Counted from the stretch's first letter, positions 1 to 7,017 are shown. The stretch is 64,000 bases of DNA from Acinetobacter oleivorans DR1 (GCF_000196795.1 NC_014259.1:3720001-3784000); one strand, 5' to 3'. Notes: generated by a model from the sequence alone, not told the origin. Translations and numbers: made by a program.

Positions 1-474
1 TCACTAGCCATTGCCTTAACCATTCGCGTGGGAACGTATTATGGTGAAAAGAACTGGGCTGCAATGTACCAAGTACAAAAAATTGGTCTCAGCACAGCCA
101 TATTTTTTGCCATATTAACCATGACTTTTATTGCTCTAGGCCGTGAACAAATTATCTCGATTTATACTCAAGACTTAAACGTAGCTCCTGTTGCGATGTA
201 TTTACTGTGGTTTGCAATGGCATATCAGTTAATGGATGCATTGCAAGTGAGTGCCGCAGGCTGTTTAAGAGGTATGCAAGATACTCAAGCACCCATGTGG
301 ATTACGCTTATGGCGTATTGGGTGATTGCTTTTCCTATTGGGCTTTATCTAGCGCGTTATACCCATTGGGGCGTGGCTGGTGTGTGGCTAGGTTTGATTA
401 TTGGTTTGAGCATTGCTTGTGTTTTATTACTTTCAAGGCTTTATTTAAATACCAAACGTTTAAGCCAGACCTAA
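1..474 (+). CDS. MATE family multidrug efflux transporter, C-terminal part
   Basis: The reading frame is open from base 1, so the gene begins before the window; about 157 C-terminal residues are visible and end at a TAA. The segment has four strongly hydrophobic stretches separated by short polar loops, and contains the phrases ALQVSAAGCLRGMQDTQ and PIGLYLARY, which are typical of the C-terminal half of MATE (NorM-type) cation-coupled drug exporters. It would sit in the inner membrane and export cationic drugs. In A. baumannii the NorM homologue AbeM is the obvious candidate, but that identity rests on recall and cannot be checked from a fragment. A bidirectional terminator follows directly. 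Confidence 0.88.
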   Translation, partial: SLAIALTIRVGTYYGEKNWAAMYQVQKIGLSTAIFFAILTMTFIALGREQIISIYTQDLNVAPVAMYLLWFAMAYQLMDALQVSAAGCLRGMQDTQAPMWITLMAYWVIAFPIGLYLARYTHWGVAGVWLGLIIGLSIACVLLLSRLYLNTKRLSQT

Positions 475-505
475 TAAAAAAGCCGATGAAACATCGGCTT
501 TTTTT
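475..505. terminator. Bidirectional intrinsic terminator
   Basis: An 8-base-pair perfect stem AGCCGATG / CATCGGCT with an AAA loop is flanked by an A-run on the left and a T-run on the right. It lies between the convergent MATE and SfnB-like genes and can end both transcripts. Confidence 0.92.
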
Positions 506-507
506 CA

Positions 508-1758
508 TTATGCAGACTTTGCCCGCGGGCTTGCTCCAATTTGCCAGACAAAGGGTAAATCGGTACGGTTCACTTCCCAATCGCCAATCACCTTTTCTTT
601 ATAGATGAGCGGATTATGAGAAGAGACTGTTCGTGCATTACGCCAGAAACGGTCGAGTTGTTTAACCTGACTGCTCGCCGAGGCACCTAAAGCATTGAAT
701 AACTGGCTAGTTAAATCCAGTACCAAATTAGAAATCACCACCTGCCCTTGCGCCGACTCAAGCTCTGCATCTACATTAAACTGATGTTCTTGCACCTCTA
801 ACTCACTAAAGTGACTTTCATAAGCCTTCTGTAATGCTTCTGCTGTTTTAATCGTAATTGCTAGACTTCCATAGGCTTGAGCCGAGGCTTTACCCACCAC
901 CTGTAAAACTTGTGGGTCGTGACGAACAAGGTCCCCATTACCATGACTAAAAATACGCTTTCGCTCACGTATTTCTTGGCTAAAAGTTTCGACAGCAGCA
1001 TGTGCAATCCCTGTTAGCGTTGCAAGGTGGACAACCTGATAAAAAGCAGTTTGATATTTAAAACGCTGGTCGAATGGAATAAGGTGCGAAGCTGGTAAAT
1101 GCACCTGATGCACTTTTAAAGTACCACTGCCCGTTGTCTTTTGACCAAAGCCATCCCAGTCATCAATCACACTTACCCCAGTTTCATGGCGATAAATAGC
1201 AGCAATCACATGACGGTCATTCACTTCATCGTAAGCAAATAAATCGATCCAGTCAGCAAAGATACTTCCTGTTGAATAGTACTTTTCACCATTCACCACC
1301 AAGTTGCCCGAAGCATCTTTGGTTACTCGTGTAACGACATCACCAATCTGTACATTTCCAACTTCGGTCCATGCATTACCGACTAGATCACCTTGTACAA
1401 AGCGTTGGAACCAGACTTCCTGCGAATGCTCTTTATGCGCAACTAAACGGTCTTCGACAAAAGCAAAGTGTCCACGCAACGCTTGCACAATATTCGAATC
1501 TGCCTGCGCCAATTCTGCTAGAAGCTGGAAAAGTTGCGGCAATGACACCCCGTCTCCACCATATTTAACCGGAACACGTACCGCACCTAATTTAAGTTCT
1601 TTTAACCACTGAATCGGTTCAAAAGGCAATATTCGTTCTTTTTCCCGTTGAATTGCACCTTGGGCAATTTTTTCAAAAACTGTACGAAATCTACTTGCTA
1701 CTTTTTCATAATCGGCGCCTACCGATAGCTCTTCTAATTCAATTTGGGTAATTGTCAT
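508..1758 (-). CDS. SfnB family sulfur acquisition oxidoreductase (acyl-CoA dehydrogenase fold), copy A
   Basis: 416 residues with the three-part acyl-CoA dehydrogenase architecture: an N-terminal helical domain (about 1-120), a central beta domain with GEKYYSTGSIFADW, and a C-terminal helical domain ending with LDRFWRNARTVSSHNPLIYK. The last motif is typical of the SfnB/DszC-like flavin-dependent branch, which oxidises organosulfur compounds such as dimethylsulfone during sulfate limitation rather than acyl-CoA. The ATG has a GGAG ribosome site seven bases upstream. It follows a paralog on the same strand after 32 bases, so the pair is probably one operon. The substrate cannot be read from the sequence. 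Confidence 0.85.
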   Translation of the reverse strand: MTITQIELEELSVGADYEKVASRFRTVFEKIAQGAIQREKERILPFEPIQWLKELKLGAVRVPVKYGGDGVSLPQLFQLLAELAQADSNIVQALRGHFAFVEDRLVAHKEHSQEVWFQRFVQGDLVGNAWTEVGNVQIGDVVTRVTKDASGNLVVNGEKYYSTGSIFADWIDLFAYDEVNDRHVIAAIYRHETGVSVIDDWDGFGQKTTGSGTLKVHQVHLPASHLIPFDQRFKYQTAFYQVVHLATLTGIAHAAVETFSQEIRERKRIFSHGNGDLVRHDPQVLQVVGKASAQAYGSLAITIKTAEALQKAYESHFSELEVQEHQFNVDAELESAQGQVVISNLVLDLTSQLFNALGASASSQVKQLDRFWRNARTVSSHNPLIYKEKVIGDWEVNRTDLPFVWQIGASPRAKSA

Positions 1759-1790
1759 CTTTATTCTCCTAATCTTGTTTTTTCTTCACT

Positions 1791-3038
1791 TTAGCTCCAT
1801 GCATGACGAGGTGGATGGATGCCATTGAGGTAGTAATTACCGACAATGTGATATTTCCAACGCACGGGATCATGCAAGGTGTGAGTACGTGCATTACGCC
1901 AATGGCGGTCCAGATTAAGCTCTGACAAAGTAGAACGTGTTCCAGACAACTCAAAAAGCTTATTCGCTGCTAAAATCGCAACTTCTGTAGTAAGTACTTT
2001 TGCTTCAGCAACCAGTAATGTCGCTTGATTTACATGTTCTTCTGTCGTGTCGGCAATCGCTTGATCAATCGCATCTCCTGCTAAATCTAATACCGCTTCT
2101 GCCGCACGCAGTTTTATTTTTAAATCACCAATGTTTGCAATCGTATAGGGGTCATCACTGGCTTTTTCCAAACCTGAATCGACCCATGCACGACTATGAT
2201 TTTTGACATAGTGAATTGTTTCTTCAATTGCACCACGTGCAATACCAGCGTCGACAGCAGCTTGAATAAATTGTGAAATTGCACCTGCTGGTGTAGGACG
2301 TTCGAAAGCCTGATAAATTGGAATGAGATATTCTTCACGTACTGGAACTTGATTAAGTTCAACGGTCCCACTGGCTGTGGTTCTTTGCCCGAAACCAGAC
2401 CAGTCATTAATAATATTAACTCCTGAAGTTTCCCGAGGAACTAGCGCCGCATAAGGCTGCCCCTGTTCATTCACAGCGACAATTGGAACCCAATGTGCAA
2501 GCAATGCGCCAGTTGCAAAAAACTTCTTCCCATTAATTTCATAACCATGCTCGGTCTTTCGTAATGTGGTAGTGAGGTCAGCCACCGTTTTGCTATGTTT
2601 TTCCGAAAATGCATTGCCAAAACGAATTCCTCTCAACACTAAGTTAAAGAAGAACTGTTGTTGTTCTGGACCTGCATCAAGACGTAAATGTTCAATAAAA
2701 GCCAAGTGATTTTGGGGAAGCTGTGCAAGAGATGGATCAACACTCGCAATTGTTTTGATGACCTCAGCCAAAGTTCGATATTTAACTTGGGCACCACCAA
2801 ATTGCTTGGGAACCGTAATGGCCCATAAGCCGCTTTGTGAGAACTGTTGAATTTCATTTAGGGGTAAACGGCGCTCCTTGTCTCGATCGGATGCTTCGTG
2901 TGCGAACTCTTGCGCAAGTTGTTTGGCAACCTCAATTGCTTCTTCATCAGAACGAATAATATGCGCATCTTTTGACTGCTCAAACACAGATAAAGGAACC
3001 GCCTGAGACCGCCCATGGGCTGAACTTAAACTTGTCAT
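1791..3038 (-). CDS. SfnB family sulfur acquisition oxidoreductase, copy B
   Basis: 415 residues, clearly paralogous to the downstream gene: the central motif NGKKFFATGALLAHWVP and the C-terminal LDRHWRNARTHTLHDPV align with the corresponding motifs there. Same acyl-CoA dehydrogenase fold, and predicted to be a cytosolic flavin-dependent monooxygenase-type enzyme for releasing sulfur from organic compounds. It is the first gene of a likely two-gene operon and is read divergently from the ABC1-family gene. The 256-base divergent region is AT-rich; I found no convincing sigma-54 or CysB site there. The ribosome site before this ATG is weak. Whether the two copies act on different substrates or form a heteromer is unknown. 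Confidence 0.85.
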   Translation of the reverse strand: MTSLSSAHGRSQAVPLSVFEQSKDAHIIRSDEEAIEVAKQLAQEFAHEASDRDKERRLPLNEIQQFSQSGLWAITVPKQFGGAQVKYRTLAEVIKTIASVDPSLAQLPQNHLAFIEHLRLDAGPEQQQFFFNLVLRGIRFGNAFSEKHSKTVADLTTTLRKTEHGYEINGKKFFATGALLAHWVPIVAVNEQGQPYAALVPRETSGVNIINDWSGFGQRTTASGTVELNQVPVREEYLIPIYQAFERPTPAGAISQFIQAAVDAGIARGAIEETIHYVKNHSRAWVDSGLEKASDDPYTIANIGDLKIKLRAAEAVLDLAGDAIDQAIADTTEEHVNQATLLVAEAKVLTTEVAILAANKLFELSGTRSTLSELNLDRHWRNARTHTLHDPVRWKYHIVGNYYLNGIHPPRHAWS

Positions 3039-3294
3039 AACTTTTGTTATCTCTATTTTTATTTAACCTGCCACTCACATTAGCACCAAAAAAACAGACA
3101 CTTTATAGATATTAAAGCTTTGTTTATGAAATGGATTTTCACAAGCTTTTCATATTTTTTACTATAAAAATAACATTTTGTTTTTCGAAAATTTTCTTAC
3201 ATGAGATAAACAATTTCATATAGGCTTTTTAAGCTTTGTCACCTATGATCAAAACTAGGCAATATTATGTTGTAGTCAATGAGGTATCGAAGAT

Positions 3295-4593
3295 ATGGCA
3301 AAGAATGCAAGTTCACCCGGCAAACGATTTATGAAACTTGCAGGAATGACCGCGAGCATTGCAACGAAAACCGTTTCTAACTCGATTCGAAACTTGACCG
3401 CAGACGAAGAGCAAAAGCTGGCTTCAAAAACCAAGTTATTTCAGGATATTGGTTTGCAAATTGCCGACACCTTAGGTGAAATGAAAGGTGCCGTCATGAA
3501 GGTCGGCCAAATTGCATCTCAATATAAAGATATTTTTCCACCCGAAGTCGCTAAAGCAATTTCAAAGTTACAACGCCAAGCTCCAGCCATGCCTTTTGCT
3601 GCCATTCAGCAACAAGTTGAACGTGAGCTTGGAAAACCGCTCAATGTTGCCTTTAAATCTTTTGATCAAGAACCTTTTGCAGCTGCTTCAATTGGCCAAG
3701 TTCACAAAGCTACCTTACCTAGTGGCGAACAAGTTGTAGTGAAAGTGCAATATCCAGGTGTTGATGAGGCCTGTGAAAGTGACTTAAAACAAGTGCGTTT
3801 AGCCCTTCGTTTAATGGGTGTACTTAAAATTGATAAAAAGCTACAAGATCAGCTTTTTACAGAAATTCAGGATAGTCTTTCAGCAGAACTTAACTATGAA
3901 ATCGAAGCTCAAAACCTAGAAGTTTTCAAAACATTTCATAGCCAGTTAGATGACAAAATTATCATCCCTACTGTTTATAAAGATTACTCTTCACGACGTA
4001 TTTTAACCTTGAGCCTCGAACAAGGTGACAGCATTGAAACAGCCAGCGCTTGGCCTATTGAAATTCGAAATACGATTGGACGTCGTTTGATTCGTGCTTT
4101 AGGTCAGGAAATGTTCTTTTTAAAACGTTTTCACTGTGACCCTCACCCGGGTAACTTTGCCTTCCGCCAAGATGGTAGTGTCATTATTTATGACTATGGC
4201 AGTGTTAAAACACTTTCAAATGAAATTGTGTATAGCTTTAAACGCTTAGTAAATGCAGCTCGTCATGAAAATATCGATTTGATTGAAACTGAGTTACTTG
4301 AGCTACATTCACTAGCCGAAAAAGGCAAATTCCCGAGCGATCTTTATAAACTCTGGATTGAAGTGTTATTACGTCCGCTTACCACTACTTATGATTTTGC
4401 CGAGAACTCATCACATCATGATGGCATGTTGCTTGTGAAAAAATCTTTGAAGTACTGGGATGTCTTTAAGCCTTCACCAGATACCCTAATGGTCAATAGA
4501 ACCATTTCAGGACACTACTGGAACCTAATTCACTTAAAAGTACATGACAATCTGAACGGTTTATTTGAAGAGCTTGTCCCACCTTCTAACTAA
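3295..4593 (+). CDS. ABC1/AarF family atypical kinase-like protein
   Basis: 432 residues of the UbiB/ADCK (ABC1) fold. Visible hallmarks are the KxGQ-type segment MKVGQIASQYKD near the N-terminus, the alanine-rich loop AAASIGQVHKA that replaces the normal kinase glycine loop, the ATP-anchoring lysine in VVVKVQYPG, the catalytic DPHPGN, and a metal-binding DYG (in VIIYDYGSVK) where canonical kinases have DFG. It lacks the two C-terminal transmembrane helices of UbiB, so it is probably soluble. A true UbiB lies at 49997-51616, so this one is a second ABC1 protein of unknown role, possibly in quinone or lipid metabolism. It is monocistronic, with its own terminator. Confidence 0.85.
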   Translation: MAKNASSPGKRFMKLAGMTASIATKTVSNSIRNLTADEEQKLASKTKLFQDIGLQIADTLGEMKGAVMKVGQIASQYKDIFPPEVAKAISKLQRQAPAMPFAAIQQQVERELGKPLNVAFKSFDQEPFAAASIGQVHKATLPSGEQVVVKVQYPGVDEACESDLKQVRLALRLMGVLKIDKKLQDQLFTEIQDSLSAELNYEIEAQNLEVFKTFHSQLDDKIIIPTVYKDYSSRRILTLSLEQGDSIETASAWPIEIRNTIGRRLIRALGQEMFFLKRFHCDPHPGNFAFRQDGSVIIYDYGSVKTLSNEIVYSFKRLVNAARHENIDLIETELLELHSLAEKGKFPSDLYKLWIEVLLRPLTTTYDFAENSSHHDGMLLVKKSLKYWDVFKPSPDTLMVNRTISGHYWNLIHLKVHDNLNGLFEELVPPSN

Positions 4594-4606
4594 CTTAATT
4601 TACTGA

Positions 4607-4640
4607 TCAATGTAGCCTTCTAGGGGTTACATTGACTTTT
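4607..4640 (+). terminator. Intrinsic terminator of the ABC1-family gene
   Basis: An 11-base-pair stem TCAATGTAGCC / GGTTACATTGA with one G-T wobble and a 7-base loop is followed by CTTTTT. The right arm overlaps the -35 element of the rpmE2 promoter. Confidence 0.8.
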
Positions 4641-4663
4641 TAATTGTTATGTTATAACATTTC
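4632..4663 (+). promoter_or_regulatory. Zur box over the rpmE2 promoter
   Basis: A 10-3-10 inverted repeat fills 4641-4663: TAATTGTTAT, spacer GTT, ATAACATTTC. Eight of the ten arm pairs are complementary, and the right arm is identical to the Zur half-site known from enterobacteria. It covers the -10 of a promoter with TTGACT (4632-4637) and TAACAT (4655-4660), spaced 17 bases. Zinc-loaded Zur bound here would block rpmE2, so expression is predicted in zinc starvation. Confidence 0.82.
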
Positions 4664-4694
4664 TTTAATCAAAAATAATTTAGGACAATCTCTC

Positions 4695-4949
4695 ATGCGT
4701 AAAGATATTCATCCTGCTTATCAACAAGTGTTATTTCATGACACCAATGCAGACGTGTACTTCTTAATTGGTAGTACTCTTCAGTCTAAACAAACCAAAG
4801 AATATCAAGGAAAAGTCTATCCTTATGTAACCCTTGATATTTCAAGTGCATCTCACCCTTTCTACACAGGTGAAGTACGTCAAGCAAGTAACGAAGGCCG
4901 TGTTGCAACCTTTAATAAACGCTTCGCTCGCTTTAATCGTAAGAGTTAA
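4695..4949 (+). CDS. rpmE2: Type B 50S ribosomal protein L31 (zinc-independent)
   Basis: 84 residues starting MRKDIHPAYQQVLFHD, the standard beginning of the YkgM-type L31. There is no cysteine anywhere, so the zinc-binding CxxC of ordinary L31 is missing. In bacteria with both forms, the zinc-free paralog replaces zinc-containing L31 on the large subunit during zinc limitation and so frees zinc. The upstream Zur box fits this role exactly. I chose the internal ATG at 4695 because it gives the conserved N-terminus; an upstream in-frame ATG at 4644 lies inside the operator and promoter. The gene has its own strong terminator. Confidence 0.95.
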   Translation: MRKDIHPAYQQVLFHDTNADVYFLIGSTLQSKQTKEYQGKVYPYVTLDISSASHPFYTGEVRQASNEGRVATFNKRFARFNRKS

Positions 4950-4987
4950 TCTTACGTTAAGATTTGACCAATACACTTAAATCATTG

Positions 4988-5027
4988 GAAGCCTAAGACT
5001 ATCTCCTCCACTTAGGCTTCTTTTTTT
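4988..5027 (+). terminator. Intrinsic terminator after rpmE2
   Basis: A 10-base-pair perfect stem GAAGCCTAAG / CTTAGGCTTC with a 13-base loop, followed by seven T residues. Confidence 0.9.
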
Positions 5028-5054
5028 ATGTGTATTTTTTCGATATTTTTATGT

Positions 5055-5080
5055 TGTGTATAAAAGAGAACTTATCCACA
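5055..5080. promoter_or_regulatory. Two inverted DnaA-box-like 9-mers
   Basis: TTATACACA on the minus strand (5055-5063) and TTATCCACA on the plus strand (5072-5080) both match TTATNCACA exactly and lie 8 bases apart, upstream of the HopJ-family gene. DnaA binding is an inference from the motif alone. Confidence 0.35.
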
Positions 5081-5200
5081 ACTTGTATAAAAACACTTCT
5101 TATTTTTCCCACAACTCATCATTTTTTTGTATTCGCCAAGCTTTCAAAGTTGCTATTCGATGCTATGCTTGAACCCTCATTTAATAGGAAGTTTAAGATA

Positions 5201-5533
5201 ATGGCACAAGAGTTACTTGCACAATTACAAGCAGGCACAGCAAAATTTTCAGACGTTTTAGCTCATATTGAAGCACGTTACCAGCATACTCCAACAGCTT
5301 TTCAAAATGGCGCACAGCATAATGCTGCGACTGAAAATCAAGGCAGTGCAAAAGTTTTCTCTTTTGCCAAGTTACAAGGTTTAGACCAAGCACAAACTTT
5401 AAGTTTATTTGCAGAGCACTACGCATCTGTATTGGCTACGCCTGAGGGCACTGACCATCAAAATATTCGTCAGTTTATGCAAAATGGTTGGGATGGTGTG
5501 AAGTTTGAAGGTCAGGCTTTAACTGAAAAATAA
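5201..5533 (+). CDS. HopJ type III effector family protein
   Basis: 110 residues starting MAQELLAQLQ, with the family phrases VFSFAKLQGLDQAQTLSLFAEHY and HQNIRQFMQNGWDGVKFEG. The family was named after a Pseudomonas syringae HopJ, but it is widespread in bacteria without type III secretion, including Acinetobacter, so an effector role is unlikely here and the real function is unknown. The ATG at 5201 has AGGAAG upstream; longer in-frame starts would translate the DnaA-box-like region and are less plausible. No signal peptide or membrane segment is visible. No terminator is evident, but a set of strong hairpins begins about 90 bases downstream. Confidence 0.82.
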   Translation: MAQELLAQLQAGTAKFSDVLAHIEARYQHTPTAFQNGAQHNAATENQGSAKVFSFAKLQGLDQAQTLSLFAEHYASVLATPEGTDHQNIRQFMQNGWDGVKFEGQALTEK

Positions 5534-5624
5534 TAAGTGCTAGTAAGGAATGTCTTAAATTAGAAAATTGTCATAGCAGAGTTTTTTCAGTGACGTTCTA
5601 TATCTAGATTAGCCTTCGGCTCGA

Positions 5625-5747
5625 CCTACTTTTCTTTTGGGAAAAGTAGGCAAAACCATTTTCATCAACAGAACCTGTTATCTGTTTGCACTTATCCCAT
5701 ATCTTGCAAAAACAATATATAGCCAATTTCAGTCAGGCTGTTGATGA
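5625..5747. repeat. Structured intergenic repeat, copy 1
   Basis: The element opens with a perfect 10-base-pair hairpin CCTACTTTTC / GAAAAGTAGG (5625-5650, loop TTTTGG). A second domain is closed by TCATCAACA (5662-5670) pairing with TGTTGATGA (5739-5747), then CCTG / CAGG inside. Within it is a conserved TTGCAAAAACAATA core flanked by ATAT arms. A second copy at 29685-29809 shares the same layout, with base changes that keep the stems paired. It fills much of the gene-free stretch 5534-5987. Whether it acts as DNA or RNA is not known. Confidence 0.7.
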
Positions 5748-5814
5748 CTTTAACGCGTATCAAATCCCAAAAATAAATCAGATTTTTTTAATTCGTCATT
5801 TACTATCGTGACAA

Positions 5815-5906
5815 GCGGCATGGATGCCGCTGTTTTGCTGTGCTACATGGATGTAGCATCAGCGAAACAAAAGATTTTTGCTTACTTTTGATCTTTCAAA
5901 AGTAAG
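5815..5906. repeat. Cluster of three short perfect palindromes
   Basis: Three adjacent inverted repeats lie in the gene-free stretch. GCGGCAT GG ATGCCGC is at 5815-5830. GCTACAT GG ATGTAGC is at 5842-5857, extended outward by TGTTTTGCTG and CAGCGAAACA. CTTACTTTTGA TCTT TCAAAAGTAAG is at 5881-5906. The third resembles the opening hairpin of the repeat just upstream (ACTTTTG arms). This looks like a second module of an intergenic repeat; no coding potential was seen. Confidence 0.6.
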
Positions 5907-5987
5907 GTATGCCTATACAAATGGTATTGGAGAACATCTTAAAACGGAGGCCGTACCGCATATCTCGCTCCTCAAACATCCGAATAA

Positions 5988-6368
5988 TCAGTTGCCCGCT
6001 ACCCAATAATAAGTCGCCAACCCCAAACACGTAAAAATTAACGACCCAATTAAATGAATGGAAATTCCCAACATCGCCATTCCCAACTTACCACTTTGTA
6101 ATAAAGTCACAATCTCAATTGAGAACGTTGAAAACGTAGTTAAAGCTCCACAAAAACCCGTAATCACAAAGAGCTTATAGTTCGGGCTTAAATCACTTTG
6201 AGAAAAGTAGGCAATCGCAAAACCAATAATAAAACCACCAACCAAATTAACAGTGACAGTGCCCAGTGGAATTTGCGGATAGATCGGGTTCAGTTTTAAA
6301 CCTAAAAACCAACGTAACCACGCCCCTAGAACTGAGCCTAAAGCAATTGAAAGTAGAGAATAATACAT
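5988..6368 (-). CDS. crcB: Fluoride ion exporter CrcB/Fluc
   Basis: 126 residues with four transmembrane helices and the family signatures GSVLGAWLRWFLG near the N-terminus and GFCGALTTFSTFS in the third helix, where the fluoride path and the central sodium site lie. Fluc proteins form antiparallel dimers in the inner membrane and let toxic fluoride leave the cell. The ATG at 6368 has AGGGGTGG upstream. The gene sits alone behind a fluoride riboswitch, which is strong support for the function, with a possible short leader ORF in between. Length is normal for the family. Confidence 0.96.
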   Translation of the reverse strand: MYYSLLSIALGSVLGAWLRWFLGLKLNPIYPQIPLGTVTVNLVGGFIIGFAIAYFSQSDLSPNYKLFVITGFCGALTTFSTFSIEIVTLLQSGKLGMAMLGISIHLIGSLIFTCLGLATYYWVAGN

Positions 6369-6380
6369 AAGACCACCCCT

Positions 6381-6428
6381 TTAGATAGACGCTAAAAGAG
6401 CAAAAAATAATGAAGGAAAATATGACAT
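6381..6428 (-). CDS. Possible 15-residue leader peptide of crcB
   Basis: An ATG at 6428 opens 15 codons (M-S-Y-F-P-S-L-F-F-A-L-L-A-S-I) and ends at a TAA that abuts the crcB ribosome site, 12 bases before the crcB ATG. A GGAG lies six bases before its own ATG, and that GGAG is half inside the right arm of a hairpin (GCGTACTC / GAGTACGC, 6430-6457). The product is hydrophobic. Its placement between the riboswitch and crcB suggests translational coupling, but expression is not shown. Confidence 0.4.
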   Translation of the reverse strand: MSYFPSLFFALLASI

Positions 6429-6462
6429 GGCGTACTCCAAAAATAAGCAGAGTACGCAATAA

Positions 6463-6505
6463 CCTACGTACCCAGTGATATATAAATACATGAGGGTAAC
6501 GTAGG
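6463..6505 (-). promoter_or_regulatory. Riboswitch expression-platform hairpin
   Basis: CCTACGTTACCC (6505-6494 on the minus strand) can pair with GGGTACGTAGG (6473-6463) with one bulged base. The left arm includes the CCTAC that the fluoride aptamer needs for its pseudoknot, so the two folds exclude each other. Confidence 0.6.
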
Positions 6506-6556
6506 CATCATTAGCCAATACGGCGGTTTTTCAGGGGAGGAATGCCATCTCCCCGT
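6498..6556 (-). ncRNA. Fluoride riboswitch aptamer (crcB motif)
   Basis: Read on the minus strand, the segment has the crcB motif layout. P1 is GGGGAG / CTCCCC. The GATGGCAT loop pairs as a pseudoknot with ATGCCTAC. An AAAACCGCC joining region is followed by a GCC-GTATT-GGC hairpin and TAATG. Order, spacing and the invariant bases fit the known fluoride aptamer, and the next gene is crcB. It should turn on crcB when fluoride is bound. Confidence 0.93.
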
Positions 6557-6606
6557 TTTAAGTATATTAGATCATCTTGAATTTGATTTAAATATACTTT
6601 GTAAAA

Positions 6607-7017
6607 TCATGGACGTTCATCATATTGCGGTAAGTCGTCACGAATGCATTCCCACTCTGCCTTAGAGGCAGCAAAAATATGCATTGTCGGTTTTTGCTCT
6701 AATGGCGTATCTAGTGTCCCAATTCTTACACGATACAGTTCAGGCTGCGCATCACGCGAACTAAGCAAAGGTGAACCACATTCGCTACAGAACCAGCGGT
6801 ACACACCTTCCACAGCGAATTTTTTGACTAAGTCTTCACCTTGGGTAATTTTAAAATCTGTACTTTTAACAGGAGCATTCGTGGCAAATGCTGTTCCATT
6901 GGATTTTCGGCAACGTTGACAATGGCATTGAATGATATCCCCGATATCGCCTTTAATTTCATAGCGAATACCTTGGCACAAACAACTTCCTTGATAAACT
7001 GGTGATGCTTGAGACAT
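6607..7017 (-). CDS. GFA family protein (glutathione-dependent formaldehyde-activating fold)
   Basis: 136 residues with the zinc-binding layout of the GFA/CENP-V family: GSCLCQGIRYE near residue 10, CHCQRCRKSNG around residue 31-41, and CSECGSPLLS around residue 77. The family includes the S-(hydroxymethyl)glutathione synthase that condenses formaldehyde with glutathione, but most members have no proven activity, and spontaneous condensation makes that role doubtful. The protein is cytosolic. It is a single gene, separated by 77 bases from the flavoprotein gene upstream on the same strand. Function beyond the fold is not assigned. Confidence 0.88.
   Translation of the reverse strand: MSQASPVYQGSCLCQGIRYEIKGDIGDIIQCHCQRCRKSNGTAFATNAPVKSTDFKITQGEDLVKKFAVEGVYRWFCSECGSPLLSSRDAQPELYRVRIGTLDTPLEQKPTMHIFAASKAEWECIRDDLPQYDERP

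Noticed and set aside
207..608. A 133-residue ORF across the end of the MATE gene
   Set aside because: It is a shadow frame of the MATE gene and runs through a strong terminator.
508..3038. Fatty acid beta-oxidation acyl-CoA dehydrogenases
   Set aside because: The C-terminal WRNART motif and lack of the usual catalytic glutamate context point to the SfnB/DszC-like branch.
5030..5200. A 57-residue N-terminal extension of the HopJ-family protein
   Set aside because: The family N-terminus starts at the ATG at 5201, which has AGGAAG upstream, and the extension would cover the DnaA-box-like region.
5201..5533. A secreted type III effector
   Set aside because: The HopJ name is historical; no type III secretion genes or secretion signal are visible, and the family is common in bacteria lacking such a system.
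6247..6459. A 70-residue ORF overlapping the crcB start
   Set aside because: It is out of frame with crcB, would run through the crcB ribosome site, and has no family-like features; the riboswitch and leader explain the region better.
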